From Bailinhaonella thermotolerans (GTDB lineage Bacteria; Actinomycetota; Actinomycetes; Streptosporangiales; Streptosporangiaceae): 64,000 nt of DNA. Each line of letters starts with the position of its first letter. Within the stretch, counting starts at the first letter, position 1. The notes beneath the pieces were generated by a model. It worked only from the letters and a program-made list of their open reading frames with translations. It did not search any database and had not been told where the DNA came from. This document shows positions 16,717-25,501 of the stretch, in pieces. The stretch covers positions 372,001 through 436,000 of the forward strand of contig NZ_QZEY01000001.1 in the NCBI RefSeq assembly GCF_003594875.1, read 5' to 3'. A program made the translations under genes and the position numbers.

Positions 16717-17316
16717 TCACGCGAACAGGGTGGTCTCCAGCATCGTGATGAGCGCTTCGGCGGCGGCCGGGGCGTCGTAGCCGGGGTCCCGCATGTGCTC
16801 GCCGATGATCCCGTCGATCGCTCCGCCCACGATGATCGCCAGCGTACGCGGGTCGGGGCCCGGGCCCAGGCCCCGGGCCCGCCGGGCCTCCTGGAGGAGG
16901 GCCGCGAGAGGTTTCCAGCGGACCGACGGATCGGGGACGTCGCCGTTGGTGATCGCCCCCACGAGCATGCGGGTGTGGCCGGGCCGTTCGGCGAGGTGAC
17001 CGACCATCCGGCGCACGTAGGCGGCCGGGGCCCGGTCGGCCGGCACCGCGGCGATCGCCGCCTCGACGTCGGCCACGAGCAGGCCGAGCACGCGTTCGTG
17101 CGCCGCCGCCACGACCGCGTCCTTGGAGGCGAAGTGGTACAGCACCGCGCCCTTGGTGATCCCGGCCGTCTGCGCGATCCGCGTCAGCGAGGTGGCGGCG
17201 TAGCCGTACTCGGACACCAGGTCGATCGTGATCTGGATGAGCTGATCACGCCGGGCCTGCTCGATGAGGCTGAGCGGCCTGTCCTGGGTATGCGGTGCCG
17301 TACGCCGTGGTGCCAT
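16717..17316 (-). CDS. TetR-family regulator of the divergent hydrolase gene
   Basis: 199 residues with a standard HTH (RRDQLIQITIDLVSEYGYAATSLTRIAQTAGITKGAVLYHFASKDAVV) and a TetR_C-type ligand domain ending PAAAEALITMLE. It is divergent from the membrane hydrolase at 17396, and a 34-bp dyad lies between the starts. Likely repressor of both. Confidence 0.9.
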   Translation of the reverse strand: MAPRRTAPHTQDRPLSLIEQARRDQLIQITIDLVSEYGYAATSLTRIAQTAGITKGAVLYHFASKDAVVAAAHERVLGLLVADVEAAIAAVPADRAPAAYVRRMVGHLAERPGHTRMLVGAITNGDVPDPSVRWKPLAALLQEARRARGLGPGPDPRTLAIIVGGAIDGIIGEHMRDPGYDAPAAAEALITMLETTLFA

Positions 17317-17348
17317 GGCCCGACGCTATCGCATCGCGACGTATGCTT

Positions 17349-17382
17349 CTGAACAGAGGTCAAAAAACTGACCATCGTTCAG
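17349..17382. promoter_or_regulatory. TetR operator, 34-bp interrupted dyad
   Basis: Left arm CTGAACAGAGGTCA (17349-17362), 6-bp A-rich centre, right arm TGACCATCGTTCAG (17369-17382); 11 or 12 of 14 positions pair. It covers the likely promoter of the hydrolase gene and ends 13 bp before its ATG. Confidence 0.75.
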
Positions 17383-17395
17383 CCGGGAGGTTCCG

Positions 17396-18430
17396 ATGAG
17401 TGGCGACGCCGAGCGAGACCGGCCTGACACCGGGGCGTCCAGGGCCGATCCGCCGCGCGGGCGAGGCACACGCGCGCGCCGCCGGGCGCTGAAGATCGTC
17501 GCCGGCGTCCTCGTCGTCGCGGCCGTGGCCCTGGCCTTCGCCCTGCGCAGCCCGTCCACCGTGGGGCACTGGGCCAGCGCCCGGGGCCAGGCCGACTACC
17601 TTGCGGCGTACGGCAAGGCGATGGCCGACATGCCCCGGCCCTCCCGCACCCTCGACGTGCGCACCGACTTCGGGGTCGTGCGCGCCTACCGGTACGAAGG
17701 CCACCCCGGTCGCGCCGAGCCGCTGGTGCTCCTGCCCGGCAGGGCGTCGGGGTCACCGGTCTGGGGCGGCAACCTCCCCCACCTGCTCAAGGTCGGCGAC
17801 GTCTACACGATCGACCTGCTGGGCGAGCCCGGCCGCAGCGTCCAGGAGATCCCGATCACCTCCGACGCGGACCAGGCGGCGTGGCTGGACCAGGTGCTCG
17901 CGCGGCTGCCGGAGAAGTCCTTCCACGTCGTCGGCCTGTCGATCGGCGGCTGGACGGCGACGAACCTGGCCGTCCACCGGCCGCGGCACGTCGCCACGCT
18001 GACGCTGATCGACCCGGTCTACACCTTCTCCGACATCCCGGTCGGCACGGCGATCCGCGCCATCCCCGCCTCGGTCCCCTGGCTCCCGAAGTCCTGGCGC
18101 GACGCGTTCAACTCCTACACGGCGGGCGGCGCCCCGGTGAAGGACGTCCCGGTCGCGGACATGATCGAGTCCGGCATGAAGAACTACACCCTGCACCTGC
18201 CGCAGCCGACCCGCATCCCCGAGAACGCGCTGCGCGGCCTGAAGGTCCCGGTCCTGGCGATCCTGGCCGGCAAGTCGGTGATGCACGACCCCGCCACCTC
18301 CCGCCAGGTCGCCCAGCGCGCCCTCCACGGCGGAACCGTCAGGTTCTACCCCCACGCCTCCCACGCGATCAACGGCGAACACCCCACCGAGATCGCCACC
18401 GACCTGGCCACCTTCCTCAACAGGAACTGA
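17396..18430 (+). CDS. membrane-anchored alpha/beta hydrolase
   Basis: 344 residues. After a basic, disordered start (RGRGTRARRRALK) a single membrane helix (IVAGVLVVAAVALAFAL) anchors the protein with the hydrolase domain outside. LVLLPGRASGS precedes the oxyanion region, FHVVGLSIGGWTATNLAVHRP holds the nucleophile Ser, and PHASHAINGEHP the catalytic His. GGGAGG lies 6 nt before the ATG. Substrate unknown; TetR-controlled. Confidence 0.88.
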   Translation: MSGDAERDRPDTGASRADPPRGRGTRARRRALKIVAGVLVVAAVALAFALRSPSTVGHWASARGQADYLAAYGKAMADMPRPSRTLDVRTDFGVVRAYRYEGHPGRAEPLVLLPGRASGSPVWGGNLPHLLKVGDVYTIDLLGEPGRSVQEIPITSDADQAAWLDQVLARLPEKSFHVVGLSIGGWTATNLAVHRPRHVATLTLIDPVYTFSDIPVGTAIRAIPASVPWLPKSWRDAFNSYTAGGAPVKDVPVADMIESGMKNYTLHLPQPTRIPENALRGLKVPVLAILAGKSVMHDPATSRQVAQRALHGGTVRFYPHASHAINGEHPTEIATDLATFLNRN

Positions 18431-18543
18431 CCGCCCCCGCACCGGCTGTACCCCCTGGCTCGGTCGGCCGGCCGCCGGACTCCGGCCCACGCCGGTCTCA
18501 GTCCTCCCCTGGCCCGGCGGATGGCCGCCGCCTCTTCGAGCGT

Positions 18544-19170
18544 TCAGGCCGGCGCCGGTGCGGCTCCGACGAGTTTGACGATGAAGCGGTCGACCTGCTC
18601 CTCCAGCGGCGGCCAGGGGACGGCGGGCTGGTTGACGCGCATCGACACGGCGCCGTGGACGGCCGCCCGGAGGTCCAGCGACACCGTCGCGGCGTCGTCG
18701 GCGGGAGCGAGCCCGGCGTCCATGCACCGCTGGATCGCGGCGGTGGTGCCTTCGGCCAGGGCCTGCTTGAACGGCATGGCGACGCGCTGGTTGAGGGTGC
18801 TCTCATGGAGCACCTTGTACAGGCCCGGATGCCGCTGGACCCACGCGCCGAGCACGAGGACACGTGCGCGCAGCCTGCCGACCGGATCGGCGGCGCCGGA
18901 CTCGGCCCGGTCGACGGCCTGGACGAGATCGTGGTGGAAGCGCTCCAGCGCGGCCAGGACGAGGGCGTCCCGGTCCGCGAAATGGATGTACACCGACGTG
19001 GCCGCGACGCCGACCTCGCGCGCCACCGCCCGCATGGACAGGGCCTGGTCGTCGCCGAGCTCGTCCAGCAGCCTGAGGGCGGCGCCCAGGATGTCCTCGC
19101 GCAGCCGATCGCCCTGGCCGCGCGGGTTGCGGCCCCGGCCGCCGCCCCGGGCGGATGAAGTCCTGTCCAT
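18544..19170 (-). CDS. TetR-family regulator with WHG-type C-terminal domain
   Basis: 208 residues. HTH: REDILGAALRLLDELGDDQALSMRAVAREVGVAATSVYIHFADRDALVLAALERFH. The C-terminal part (VLVLGAWVQRHPGLYKVLHES, LRAAVHGAVSMRVNQP) matches the WHG-type ligand domain. Divergent from the carboxymuconolactone-decarboxylase-like gene. Confidence 0.9.
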   Translation of the reverse strand: MDRTSSARGGGRGRNPRGQGDRLREDILGAALRLLDELGDDQALSMRAVAREVGVAATSVYIHFADRDALVLAALERFHHDLVQAVDRAESGAADPVGRLRARVLVLGAWVQRHPGLYKVLHESTLNQRVAMPFKQALAEGTTAAIQRCMDAGLAPADDAATVSLDLRAAVHGAVSMRVNQPAVPWPPLEEQVDRFIVKLVGAAPAPA

Positions 19171-19179
19171 GGTTCGCCA

Positions 19180-19219
19180 TTGTATCCGGACAACTGTTGC
19201 CCTACAGTCGTAGCGCTAC
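19180..19219. promoter_or_regulatory. candidate operators between tetR and the decarboxylase-like gene
   Basis: TTGT-ATCCGG-ACAA (19180-19193) and the perfect palindrome GTAGCGCTAC (19210-19219), the latter inside CTACAGTCGTAGCGCTACAG, lie between the divergent starts. Which one the TetR protein reads cannot be told. Confidence 0.4.
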
Positions 19220-19244
19220 AGCCGTTCACTTACTGAGGATGACC

Positions 19245-19940
19245 ATGAACCTCGCACTCCAGACTCGCACCCAGGCGCTCGACCCGGTCTTCGCCGAGAT
19301 GAGCGCCGCCACCGACCGCAAGGTGTGGGAGGAGATCCCCGAACTCACCACGCGGGAGAAGATCCTGCTGAGCATCGTCGCCGACGTCTGCCAGCAGACC
19401 CTTGGCCTGCCGTTCGAGCACCACGCGCGCATGGGCCTGGATCACGGCCTGTCCCGCGACGACCTGCGGGAACTGCTGCGTTTCATCTCCTACGACAGCG
19501 GCTACCCCGCGGCGCTGGCCGCGCTCGCCCGCCTGGCCGAGATCGAACGGGAGCAGGGCCTCACCGGCCCCGCCGGACCGGGTCACGAGGTGGACGCCGA
19601 AGGTTCGGGCAGCCCGATCCCGGCGCCGATGCGGCAGGCCGTACGCGACCTCGACGCCCCCTTCGCCGACTACATGGACCTGCAGTCGCGGATGCGGGCG
19701 GGCATCCGGCGGCTGAGCGTGCGCGAGCGGGCGTTCGCCACGATCACCGTCGATGTGCTCTACCAGACGCTGGACGAGAGCCTGCGCGCTCACGTGACCC
19801 GCGCCCTCGGCGGCGGAGCCACCCCCGACGACGTCCGCGCCGTCGTCCGGTTCTCCGCCCAGTTCGGCATGACCAAGGCATGGCGCGCCCTGCGCGTCCT
19901 CAACGCCCTCTTCACCGAGACCGGGGCGGTCTTCGCCTGA
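19245..19940 (+). CDS. carboxymuconolactone decarboxylase (AhpD-like) family protein, two modules
   Basis: 231 residues made of two homologous helical halves: LTTREKILLSIVADVCQQTLGLPFEHHARMGLDHGLSRDDLRELLRF and LSVRERAFATITVDVLYQTLDESLRAHVTRALGGGATPDDVRAVVRF. The usual CxxC peroxidase cysteines are absent (CQQT in the first half, LYQT in the second), so a decarboxylase/isomerase-like or purely binding role is more likely than AhpD-type peroxidase activity. The second ATG (19245) is better spaced from GAGG than the ATG at 19239. Confidence 0.85.
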   Translation: MNLALQTRTQALDPVFAEMSAATDRKVWEEIPELTTREKILLSIVADVCQQTLGLPFEHHARMGLDHGLSRDDLRELLRFISYDSGYPAALAALARLAEIEREQGLTGPAGPGHEVDAEGSGSPIPAPMRQAVRDLDAPFADYMDLQSRMRAGIRRLSVRERAFATITVDVLYQTLDESLRAHVTRALGGGATPDDVRAVVRFSAQFGMTKAWRALRVLNALFTETGAVFA

Positions 19941-20081
19941 TCTCTCGGTCGCGGGGCCCGCGGGCCCACGACAACGTCGCCCCCTCGCCCAACCAACCAG
20001 GAGGCCCCGCTCACCGGCCTGGCCCGGGAGCACGTGCGGCGTGCTCGTCTCGCTCAGCCCGGGTGAGCGGGCGCCGCCGTC

Positions 20082-21003
20082 TTAGCCGGAGGGCTGGTGC
20101 CGGGGCGTGTGGGGGGTCAGGGTCGCCGAGCGCCATACGTGCTGGGCCCAGGCCAGGTCGTCGGGGTTGTCGTACATACAGGCGACGGCGAGGATCCGCC
20201 CGTCGTGTGCGGTGAAGCCGTACAGCTCGTGCCGTTCTCGGCCTTCGACCGTGGCGGTGAGCCAGAAGGCGTGCCGCGATCCGCCCGGGACCTCTTCGGT
20301 GATCCGATGGTCCTCGGCGACGCGCGGCGCTTCGCCGGTGAACGACGCGATCAGCTCGGCCGCGGACCGGGGCGCGGTGTACAGGTCGGCGAGGACCGTA
20401 CGGCCCGGCCCGGCGAACTGGCTGGTGCCCTCGACCACGCGAGAGGCCAGGCCCGCGCTGCGCTCGATGACCCAGTGCTCGTCCAGCCGCTGCCGGATCG
20501 GCACCGGCAGCGGATGCCCGAAGTGGCTCAGCACGTGGTGACGGTCCCAGACCGTGCCCAGCACTTGCGCGAGCCGCTCGTCATCGCTGTCCGCGACGTA
20601 CGGGGATCTCCTCCGGGTCGCGCACCACGGCGGTCAGGCGGGCGCCCCGCGCCTCGCCCCACGGCTTGACGGCGTTGGCCAGGGTCCCGGTGAGCACCAG
20701 CTCGCCGTACGCGGCGTCGTCGTCCCACACCGCGCGGGCGTGCTCCAGATCCTCCTCGCCGATCTCCATCCAGGTGCCCAGGACGAGCTCCAGTCCACCG
20801 GACAGCCGCACCGGGAGCAGGCAGCGGGCGAAGCAGCCGTGCCCGCGGACGCGCAGCAGCCCGCCGTTCACCTTCTCGCGCGCGGACTCGGGGAGGTCCA
20901 GGGCGATGTCGGGCAGTCCGAACCGCATGTCGATCCGGTCCGTGTCGTACAGTGGCCGCCCGCAGCACGCACAGGTCACCGCGGTGTCGAAGGTCATGGA
21001 CAC
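20082..21003 (-). pseudogene. DUF2199-like protein interrupted by a frameshift
   Basis: The first part (MSMTFDTAVTCACCGRPLYD, CxxC zinc-knuckle-like, then LLPVRLSGGLELVLGTWMEI) runs to DPEEIP and then meets a stop in its own frame. The next frame continues YVADSDDERLAQVLGTVWDR and ends at 20082 without its own convincing start. Removing one base from the GGGG run at 20602-20605 joins them into about 306 residues. N-terminal resemblance is to DUF2199; function unknown. Either a genuine frameshift mutation or an error in a homopolymer. Confidence 0.75.
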
Positions 21004-21368
21004 CGCAGCCTAACAGCGACCTTCCCAGCGAAGGCCGCGTTTCGGGCATCGTTGAGGGCGTCGGCCTCCAGCGGCTCCCCTGGGATGCGGCCGAGTACCA
21101 GGAACGGCACCTCGTCGCCACCGTGGGCGCCGCCCTGGAGCAGCGGCTCAGGAGTGCGGAAGCCCAGCTCGAGGCCGGCGAGTGCCCGCAGTGCGGCCGC
21201 GCGCCGGGGAAGGCGGGCGGCCGCCGCCCGGGTGCGGGGCAGGCATACGACGCGGCCGGAGCCGATGATCACGATGTGGAACCGCCCCCGGCGTACCGCG
21301 AGGTCGTCCGGTTCGTGGCCGGGGAGCAGCCGGATGAGCAGAGCGCGATGAGTCGTACGGATGCTCAC
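20994..21368 (-). pseudogene. N-terminal fragment of an aminoglycoside-phosphotransferase-like kinase
   Basis: From a GTG at 21368 the frame reads as an APH N-lobe: AVRRGRFHIVIIGSGRVVCL, RRAAALRALAGLELGFRTPEPL and VPFLVLGRIPGEPLEADALND. It then stops after FAGKVAVRLRCP, overlapping the DUF2199-like start. The C-lobe with the HxDxxxxN catalytic loop is missing and not found nearby, so the piece cannot be an active kinase. It looks like a deletion remnant. Confidence 0.65.
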
Positions 21369-21455
21369 GAGTGTCTCCGGCCGGTCCGCGGGCCCCGAAG
21401 CCCGGCCACCCACCTCCAGTGATCAACACCGGCACCACCCCCATCCGACCGCCGT

Positions 21456-21800
21456 TCAGCAGTGCTCTTCCAGGTAGATCAGCTCGCCGCCGTCCTCGCA
21501 GGCGAACCAGGTGGCCCGGTAGGAGGGCGTGCCGGGGATCCCGCGCGATCCTGGGCCGGCGAAGCTCCGCCGCAGGTCGCGCCACAGCCCGGCCCGTTCC
21601 TCCGCCGAGACGAAGGCGGGCTCGAAGCCGCCGGACCAGCCCACCACGAACGGGACGTCCGGCCGGCGGATGAGCCGGTCGGCCACGCGCAGGTCGGCGT
21701 CGCCCCGCCGAGCGCGCCATATCCGCCCGTCGGGCGTGACCAGCACCCCGGACGACCAGGGGCTCGGCCGGCCCTCGACGCGATCGCCCCACTCGCTCAC
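21456..21800 (-). CDS. hypothetical protein, Trp-rich
   Basis: About 114 residues starting VSEWGDRVEGRPSPWSSGVL; an earlier GTG at 21854 would add 18 low-complexity residues. It is rich in Trp and Arg (WRARRGDADLRVADRLIRRP, VVGWSGGFEPAF, YRATWFACEDGGELIYLEEHC) and has a plausible alpha/beta pattern. I do not recognise the family. No clear ribosome-binding site supports either start. Confidence 0.5.
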   Translation of the reverse strand: MSEWGDRVEGRPSPWSSGVLVTPDGRIWRARRGDADLRVADRLIRRPDVPFVVGWSGGFEPAFVSAEERAGLWRDLRRSFAGPGSRGIPGTPSYRATWFACEDGGELIYLEEHC

Positions 21801-22014
21801 GGCAGGAGGCGGGTTCGGGGACGGACTGCCACGCCCCGACAATAGCCGCGCCACGGCAGGACCGGCCGGCCCTCTCGGCTCCTCCCCCTCGATGACCGAT
21901 GCGGCTCGACCCGGGCCTGCCGGGCCCGGCGCGGGGGCCGCCGTCGTCCGGTCAGGGGCGGGGAGGTGTGGCCGCCGGGGCGCCGCGGGTTGTGGGAGGG
22001 ACGAGAATGAGGGG

Positions 22015-22800
22015 GTGGCTTTTGCGAAGACTGCGGATGGTGTGAGGCTTTCGTATCAGGTGCGGGGGGACGGGCCGCCGCTCGTGCTGCTTCCGGGGCA
22101 GGCCAACGATCACCACTGGTGGGACGGGGTGCGGGCGGACTTCGAGCGGTCCTATCGCACGATCACCTTCGACTATCGCGGCACCGGGGACAGTGACAAA
22201 CCGGACGAGGTCTACACGACGCGGGGGTTCGCGCTCGACGTGCTGGCCGTGCTCGACGAGGTGGGGGTGGAGCGGGCTCACGTCTACGGGACCTCGATGG
22301 GCGGGCGGGTCGCGCAGTGGCTGGCGGCCGACCACCCCGGACGGGTGGGGGCGCTGGTGCTGGGGTGCACCTCGCCGGGAGGGGCGCACGGGGTGGAGCG
22401 GAGCCGGGAGGTGCACCGCGCGCTGGCCCAGCGCGACCGGGCCGCCGCCGAGCGGGCGCTGCTCGAGCTGATGTACACCCCCGAATGGCTCGCCGCTCAC
22501 CCCGGCCCGTACCACACGACCGGCGATCCGGACATGCCCGCTCACGCGCGCCGCCGGCACTTCGCCGCCAGCGCCGGTCACGACAGCTGGGAGGCGCTGC
22601 CGGGCATCACCGCGCCCACCCTCGTCGTCCATGGCGCCGACGACGTCTTCAACCCCGCCGCGAACGCGCCCCTGCTGGCCGGCCGCATCCCCGGTGCGCG
22701 CCTGCACCTCATCCCGCGCGCGCGGCACGCCTATTTCGAGGAGTTCCGCGAGGTGGCCGGCCCCCTGGTCCTCGACTTCCTCGCGGCGGCGACGGGGTGA
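22015..22800 (+). CDS. alpha/beta hydrolase (3-oxoadipate enol-lactonase/haloperoxidase-like)
   Basis: 261 residues from a GTG. LVLLPGQANDHHWWDGVR, FDYRGTGDSDKP, the nucleophile elbow VYGTSMGGRVAQWLA, the acid LVVHGADDVFNP and the His in RARHAYFEEF give a full Ser-Asp-His triad. The fold group includes enol-lactonases and esterases; no pathway neighbours specify the substrate. Convergent with the FMN reductase gene. Confidence 0.9.
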   Translation: MAFAKTADGVRLSYQVRGDGPPLVLLPGQANDHHWWDGVRADFERSYRTITFDYRGTGDSDKPDEVYTTRGFALDVLAVLDEVGVERAHVYGTSMGGRVAQWLAADHPGRVGALVLGCTSPGGAHGVERSREVHRALAQRDRAAAERALLELMYTPEWLAAHPGPYHTTGDPDMPAHARRRHFAASAGHDSWEALPGITAPTLVVHGADDVFNPAANAPLLAGRIPGARLHLIPRARHAYFEEFREVAGPLVLDFLAAATG

Positions 22801-22836
22801 GGAGATCCGCCCGGGGCGGCGCGGCGGGCCCCCGCT

Positions 22837-23394
22837 TCACGTCCGGAGGGGGCGGAGGGCGGTGCTCCAGGTGACGACCTGGTCGAGGAGTTTGGTGAGC
22901 ATGTCGGCCTGGTGGGGGGCGGGCTTGAAGGTGGTGAAGTCCTCGAAGTCGGTGTGCATCAGCAGTTCGACGGCGATCTGGACGTCGGCGACCTTGAGCT
23001 GGCCGAGCACCTGGCGCAGGTGCTCGGCCGCGCGAACGCCGCCGCTGACGCCGTAGCCGACGACGCCCGCGGCCTTGTCGTGCCATTCGGCGTACAGGAA
23101 GTCGATGGCGGTCTTGAGCGCGCCGCTGGTGGAGTGGTTGTACTCGGGGGTGACGAAGACGAAGCCGTCGAGGCCGGCGATGGTGTCGGACCACGCCTTG
23201 GTGTGCGGGCGTTCGTAGACGCCGGTGGCGGCGGCGAGGGGTTCGTCGAGGTGGGGCAGGTCGTAGTCCTTCAGGTCGACCAGTTCGTAGTGGGCGTCGC
23301 CGCGCCGGGCGGCGTGGTCATGGACCCAGCGGGCGACGGCCTCGCCGTTGCGGCCCGGGCGGGTGCTGCCGAGGATGATGCCGATTCTGATCAT
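22837..23394 (-). CDS. NADPH-dependent FMN reductase-like flavoprotein
   Basis: 185 residues. IGIILGSTRPGRNGEAVARWV is the flavodoxin-fold phosphate loop, and FVFVTPEYNHSTSGALKTAIDFLYAEW is the family signature for chromate/quinone reductases such as YieF/ChrR. The ATG at 23394 was preferred to an upstream one because the fold begins there. It is divergent from an AraC regulator, the probable controller, and fits a quinone or electrophile detoxification role. Confidence 0.92.
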   Translation of the reverse strand: MIRIGIILGSTRPGRNGEAVARWVHDHAARRGDAHYELVDLKDYDLPHLDEPLAAATGVYERPHTKAWSDTIAGLDGFVFVTPEYNHSTSGALKTAIDFLYAEWHDKAAGVVGYGVSGGVRAAEHLRQVLGQLKVADVQIAVELLMHTDFEDFTTFKPAPHQADMLTKLLDQVVTWSTALRPLRT

Positions 23395-23476
23395 TTGTCC
23401 GCCTTCACCGTGACGTGTCCCGGTGGTCTCGCCAGCCGGGATCGTTCGCATGAGACAACCGTAGGAGCGCTCGATG

Positions 23477-23499
23477 AGACATCCAATGCGTTGATGTCT
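23477..23499. promoter_or_regulatory. inverted repeat between FMN reductase and AraC genes
   Basis: AGACATC-CAATGCGTT-GATGTCT, 7-bp perfect arms. It lies between the divergent starts and overlaps a second pairing option ATCCAA with TTGGAT. Candidate AraC site. Confidence 0.5.
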
Positions 23500-23539
23500 T
23501 GGATTAATACGCGATCGTCTTCGTGGTTAGACTCGGGCT

Positions 23540-24541
23540 GTGGACGTGCTGAGCGATGTGGTCGCTTCCATGCGCATGGGCGTGCCGCGGTCGGCGCGGG
23601 TGGAGTGGGCGGCGCCGTGGGGCCGGCGGTTCCCGGCGGAGCCCGGTTCGGCGGGATTCCAGGTGGTATTGCGGGGTTCGTGCTGGGTGGTGCCGCCGGA
23701 GGGCGAGCCGATCCAGGCCGGCCCGGGTGACGTGCTGTTCTTCCCGCACGGGCACGGTTACGCGCTGGCCGACTCCCCCGGCACGCCCGTCGCCGAGCCC
23801 GACTGCGATCCCCGCGCCCCCGCCGAGTTGTACGCCTCGGCCTCGGTGGAGGGCGCCGGGCCGGTCACGGTGACGTTGTGGGGCGGGTACCGGCTCGACT
23901 CCAGCCGGGCGCATCCGCTGCTCAGAACGCTTCCCGCGATGATCCACCTGCCGGCCAGGCTGGGCCGCAACCCCGAGCTGCGCGCCGCGGTCGAGCTGCT
24001 GGGCGGGGAGATCGAGGACCCGCGGCCGGGCGCGGACATGGTGGTGCCGGCGCTGCTGGACACGCTGCTGCTGTACATCCTGCGAGCCTGGTTCGACGCC
24101 TCCGCCGAGCGCTGCGAGGTGGAGAGCTGGGCCGCCGCGCTGGCCGATCCGGCCGTCAGCGCCGCGCTCGACGGGATCCACCGTGACCCGGCCCATCCCT
24201 GGACGGTCGAGTCGCTGGGCCGCCGCGCCGGGCTGTCCCGGGCGGCGTTCTCCCGCCGGTTCACCCAGCTCGTCGGGCAGCCGCCGCTGACCTACCTGAC
24301 GTGGTGGCGGCTGGGTACGGCCGCGCGCATGCTGCGTGATTCCGGGGCGGCGCTGAGCGAGGTGGCGGCGGCGGTGGGTTACGGCTCGGAGTTCGCCTTC
24401 GCCAACGCCTTCAAGCGCGAGTACGGCGTGGCCCCCGGCAGGTACCGCCGCCTGGCCTGCCCGCCGCCCGAGGGGCCGGAGGCGGAGGGGACGGCGTCGA
24501 GGGGGACGGCGGCGGACGCGCTCGGCACGGTCCCGGGCTGA
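23540..24541 (+). CDS. AraC-family regulator with N-terminal cupin (cupin_6-like)
   Basis: 333 residues. The N-terminal half is a cupin (FQVVLRGSCWVVPPEGEPIQAGPGDVLFFPHGHGYALAD), the C-terminal part two HTHs (WTVESLGRRAGLSRAAFSRRFTQLVGQPPLTYLTWWRLGTAARMLRD; VAAAVGYGSEFAFANAFKREYGVAPGRYRR). The GTG lies 6 nt after TAGACT (23528-23533), so it is probably leaderless. Expected to activate or repress the divergent reductase in response to a small molecule. Confidence 0.9.
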   Translation: MDVLSDVVASMRMGVPRSARVEWAAPWGRRFPAEPGSAGFQVVLRGSCWVVPPEGEPIQAGPGDVLFFPHGHGYALADSPGTPVAEPDCDPRAPAELYASASVEGAGPVTVTLWGGYRLDSSRAHPLLRTLPAMIHLPARLGRNPELRAAVELLGGEIEDPRPGADMVVPALLDTLLLYILRAWFDASAERCEVESWAAALADPAVSAALDGIHRDPAHPWTVESLGRRAGLSRAAFSRRFTQLVGQPPLTYLTWWRLGTAARMLRDSGAALSEVAAAVGYGSEFAFANAFKREYGVAPGRYRRLACPPPEGPEAEGTASRGTAADALGTVPG

Positions 24542-24557
24542 GCCGTCCCGCCCGCGG

Positions 24558-24600
24558 CCGCGCGCCCCTGCCGCCCACGTGCGGGCGGAGGGGCGCGCGG
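24558..24600. terminator. bidirectional terminator hairpin
   Basis: An 18-bp GC stem with one bulged base and the loop ACGTGC lies between the convergent AraC and organosulfur operon ends. It can serve both directions. Confidence 0.8.
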
Positions 24601-24619
24601 GTCTCGGGGTGGGCGCGGG

Positions 24620-25501
24620 TCAGCGGGTTCGGGCGACCAGTTCGCCGATCTCGGGGAGCACGGCGTCGGCGACGGTGATCTTCCGCTGGATGAGGCCGTT
24701 GGCGTGGAACAGGTCGGCGGCGTGCTGCTGCTCGGCGACGAACTCCTCGCTGACCGGGTGCAGGCCCCAGGGCCGGGTGCGCAGCGCGTGTTCCCAGGCG
24801 TCCAGGTCGCCGTCGAACAGGGCCGCGGCCTGGCGCGGGTGCTCCTGCGTCCAGCGGTCGGCCCGCTGCAGCGCGGTGACGATGCGCTCCAGTTCCCCGG
24901 GCCGCTCGCGGGCGAAGTCGCGGCGGGTGAACCACAGGGAGCGGTGGCTGAACAGGCCGGGGGTCTCCACGAGGGTCCTGGTGCGGGACTCGACGGGCGT
25001 CAGGTACGGGTAGGAGCCGACCCAGGCGTCCACGTCGCCGTTCACCAGCAGTTCGGCGGCGTCGCCGTACGCGTCCACGGGGATGACGTCGCCCCAGCCG
25101 AGCCCGGCCCGGTCCAGCGCCAGCAGCAGCAGGGTGGTCTGCCAGGAGCCGTGCCCGAGGGCGACGCGCTTGCCCTTCAGCTCGGCCACGGAGCCGATCG
25201 GCGAGTCGTCCCGCACCACCAGGCGGCCGTTCTCGACGCGAGGGCCGGAGATCGCCACGTACACGATGTCGTGGCCCTTGGCCTGGGCGGTGATCGGCGG
25301 GGTCGAGCCGGTGCCGATGAAGTCGTATCCGCCGTCGAACAGGTGGTCGCCGTGGGCGGACGGCAGGGCCCGGGTGGGATCGACGGGCTCGCCCCGGCCC
25401 AGGGTGTTCAGGTCCACCCAGTGGGCGCCGGGCAGCAGGTCGCGGTGGCGGGCGACCCAGAGGGTGTTGTTCTGCGGGAAGAAGCCGACTCGGGTGGTCA
25501 T
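24620..25501 (-). CDS. substrate-binding-protein-fold protein without signal peptide, last gene of the sulfur operon
   Basis: 293 residues of the NMT1/SsuA type II periplasmic-binding fold (YDFIGTGSTPPITAQAKGHDIVYVAI, LVVRDDSPIGSVAELKGKRVALGHGSWQTTLLLLALDRAG, VDAWVGSYPYLTPVE). It begins MTTRVGFFPQNNTLWVARHR with no signal peptide or lipobox, so it should stay in the cytoplasm. It lacks the Cys/His/Arg triad of the desulfinase-like paralogue at the other end of the operon. It overlaps ssuD by 4 bp. It could be an intracellular sensor, a solute chaperone or an enzyme. Confidence 0.75.
   Translation of the reverse strand: MTTRVGFFPQNNTLWVARHRDLLPGAHWVDLNTLGRGEPVDPTRALPSAHGDHLFDGGYDFIGTGSTPPITAQAKGHDIVYVAISGPRVENGRLVVRDDSPIGSVAELKGKRVALGHGSWQTTLLLLALDRAGLGWGDVIPVDAYGDAAELLVNGDVDAWVGSYPYLTPVESRTRTLVETPGLFSHRSLWFTRRDFARERPGELERIVTALQRADRWTQEHPRQAAALFDGDLDAWEHALRTRPWGLHPVSEEFVAEQQHAADLFHANGLIQRKITVADAVLPEIGELVARTR

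Noticed and set aside
19245-19940. Active AhpD-type peroxidase
   Set aside because: The CxxC cysteines required for AhpD activity are missing in both halves.
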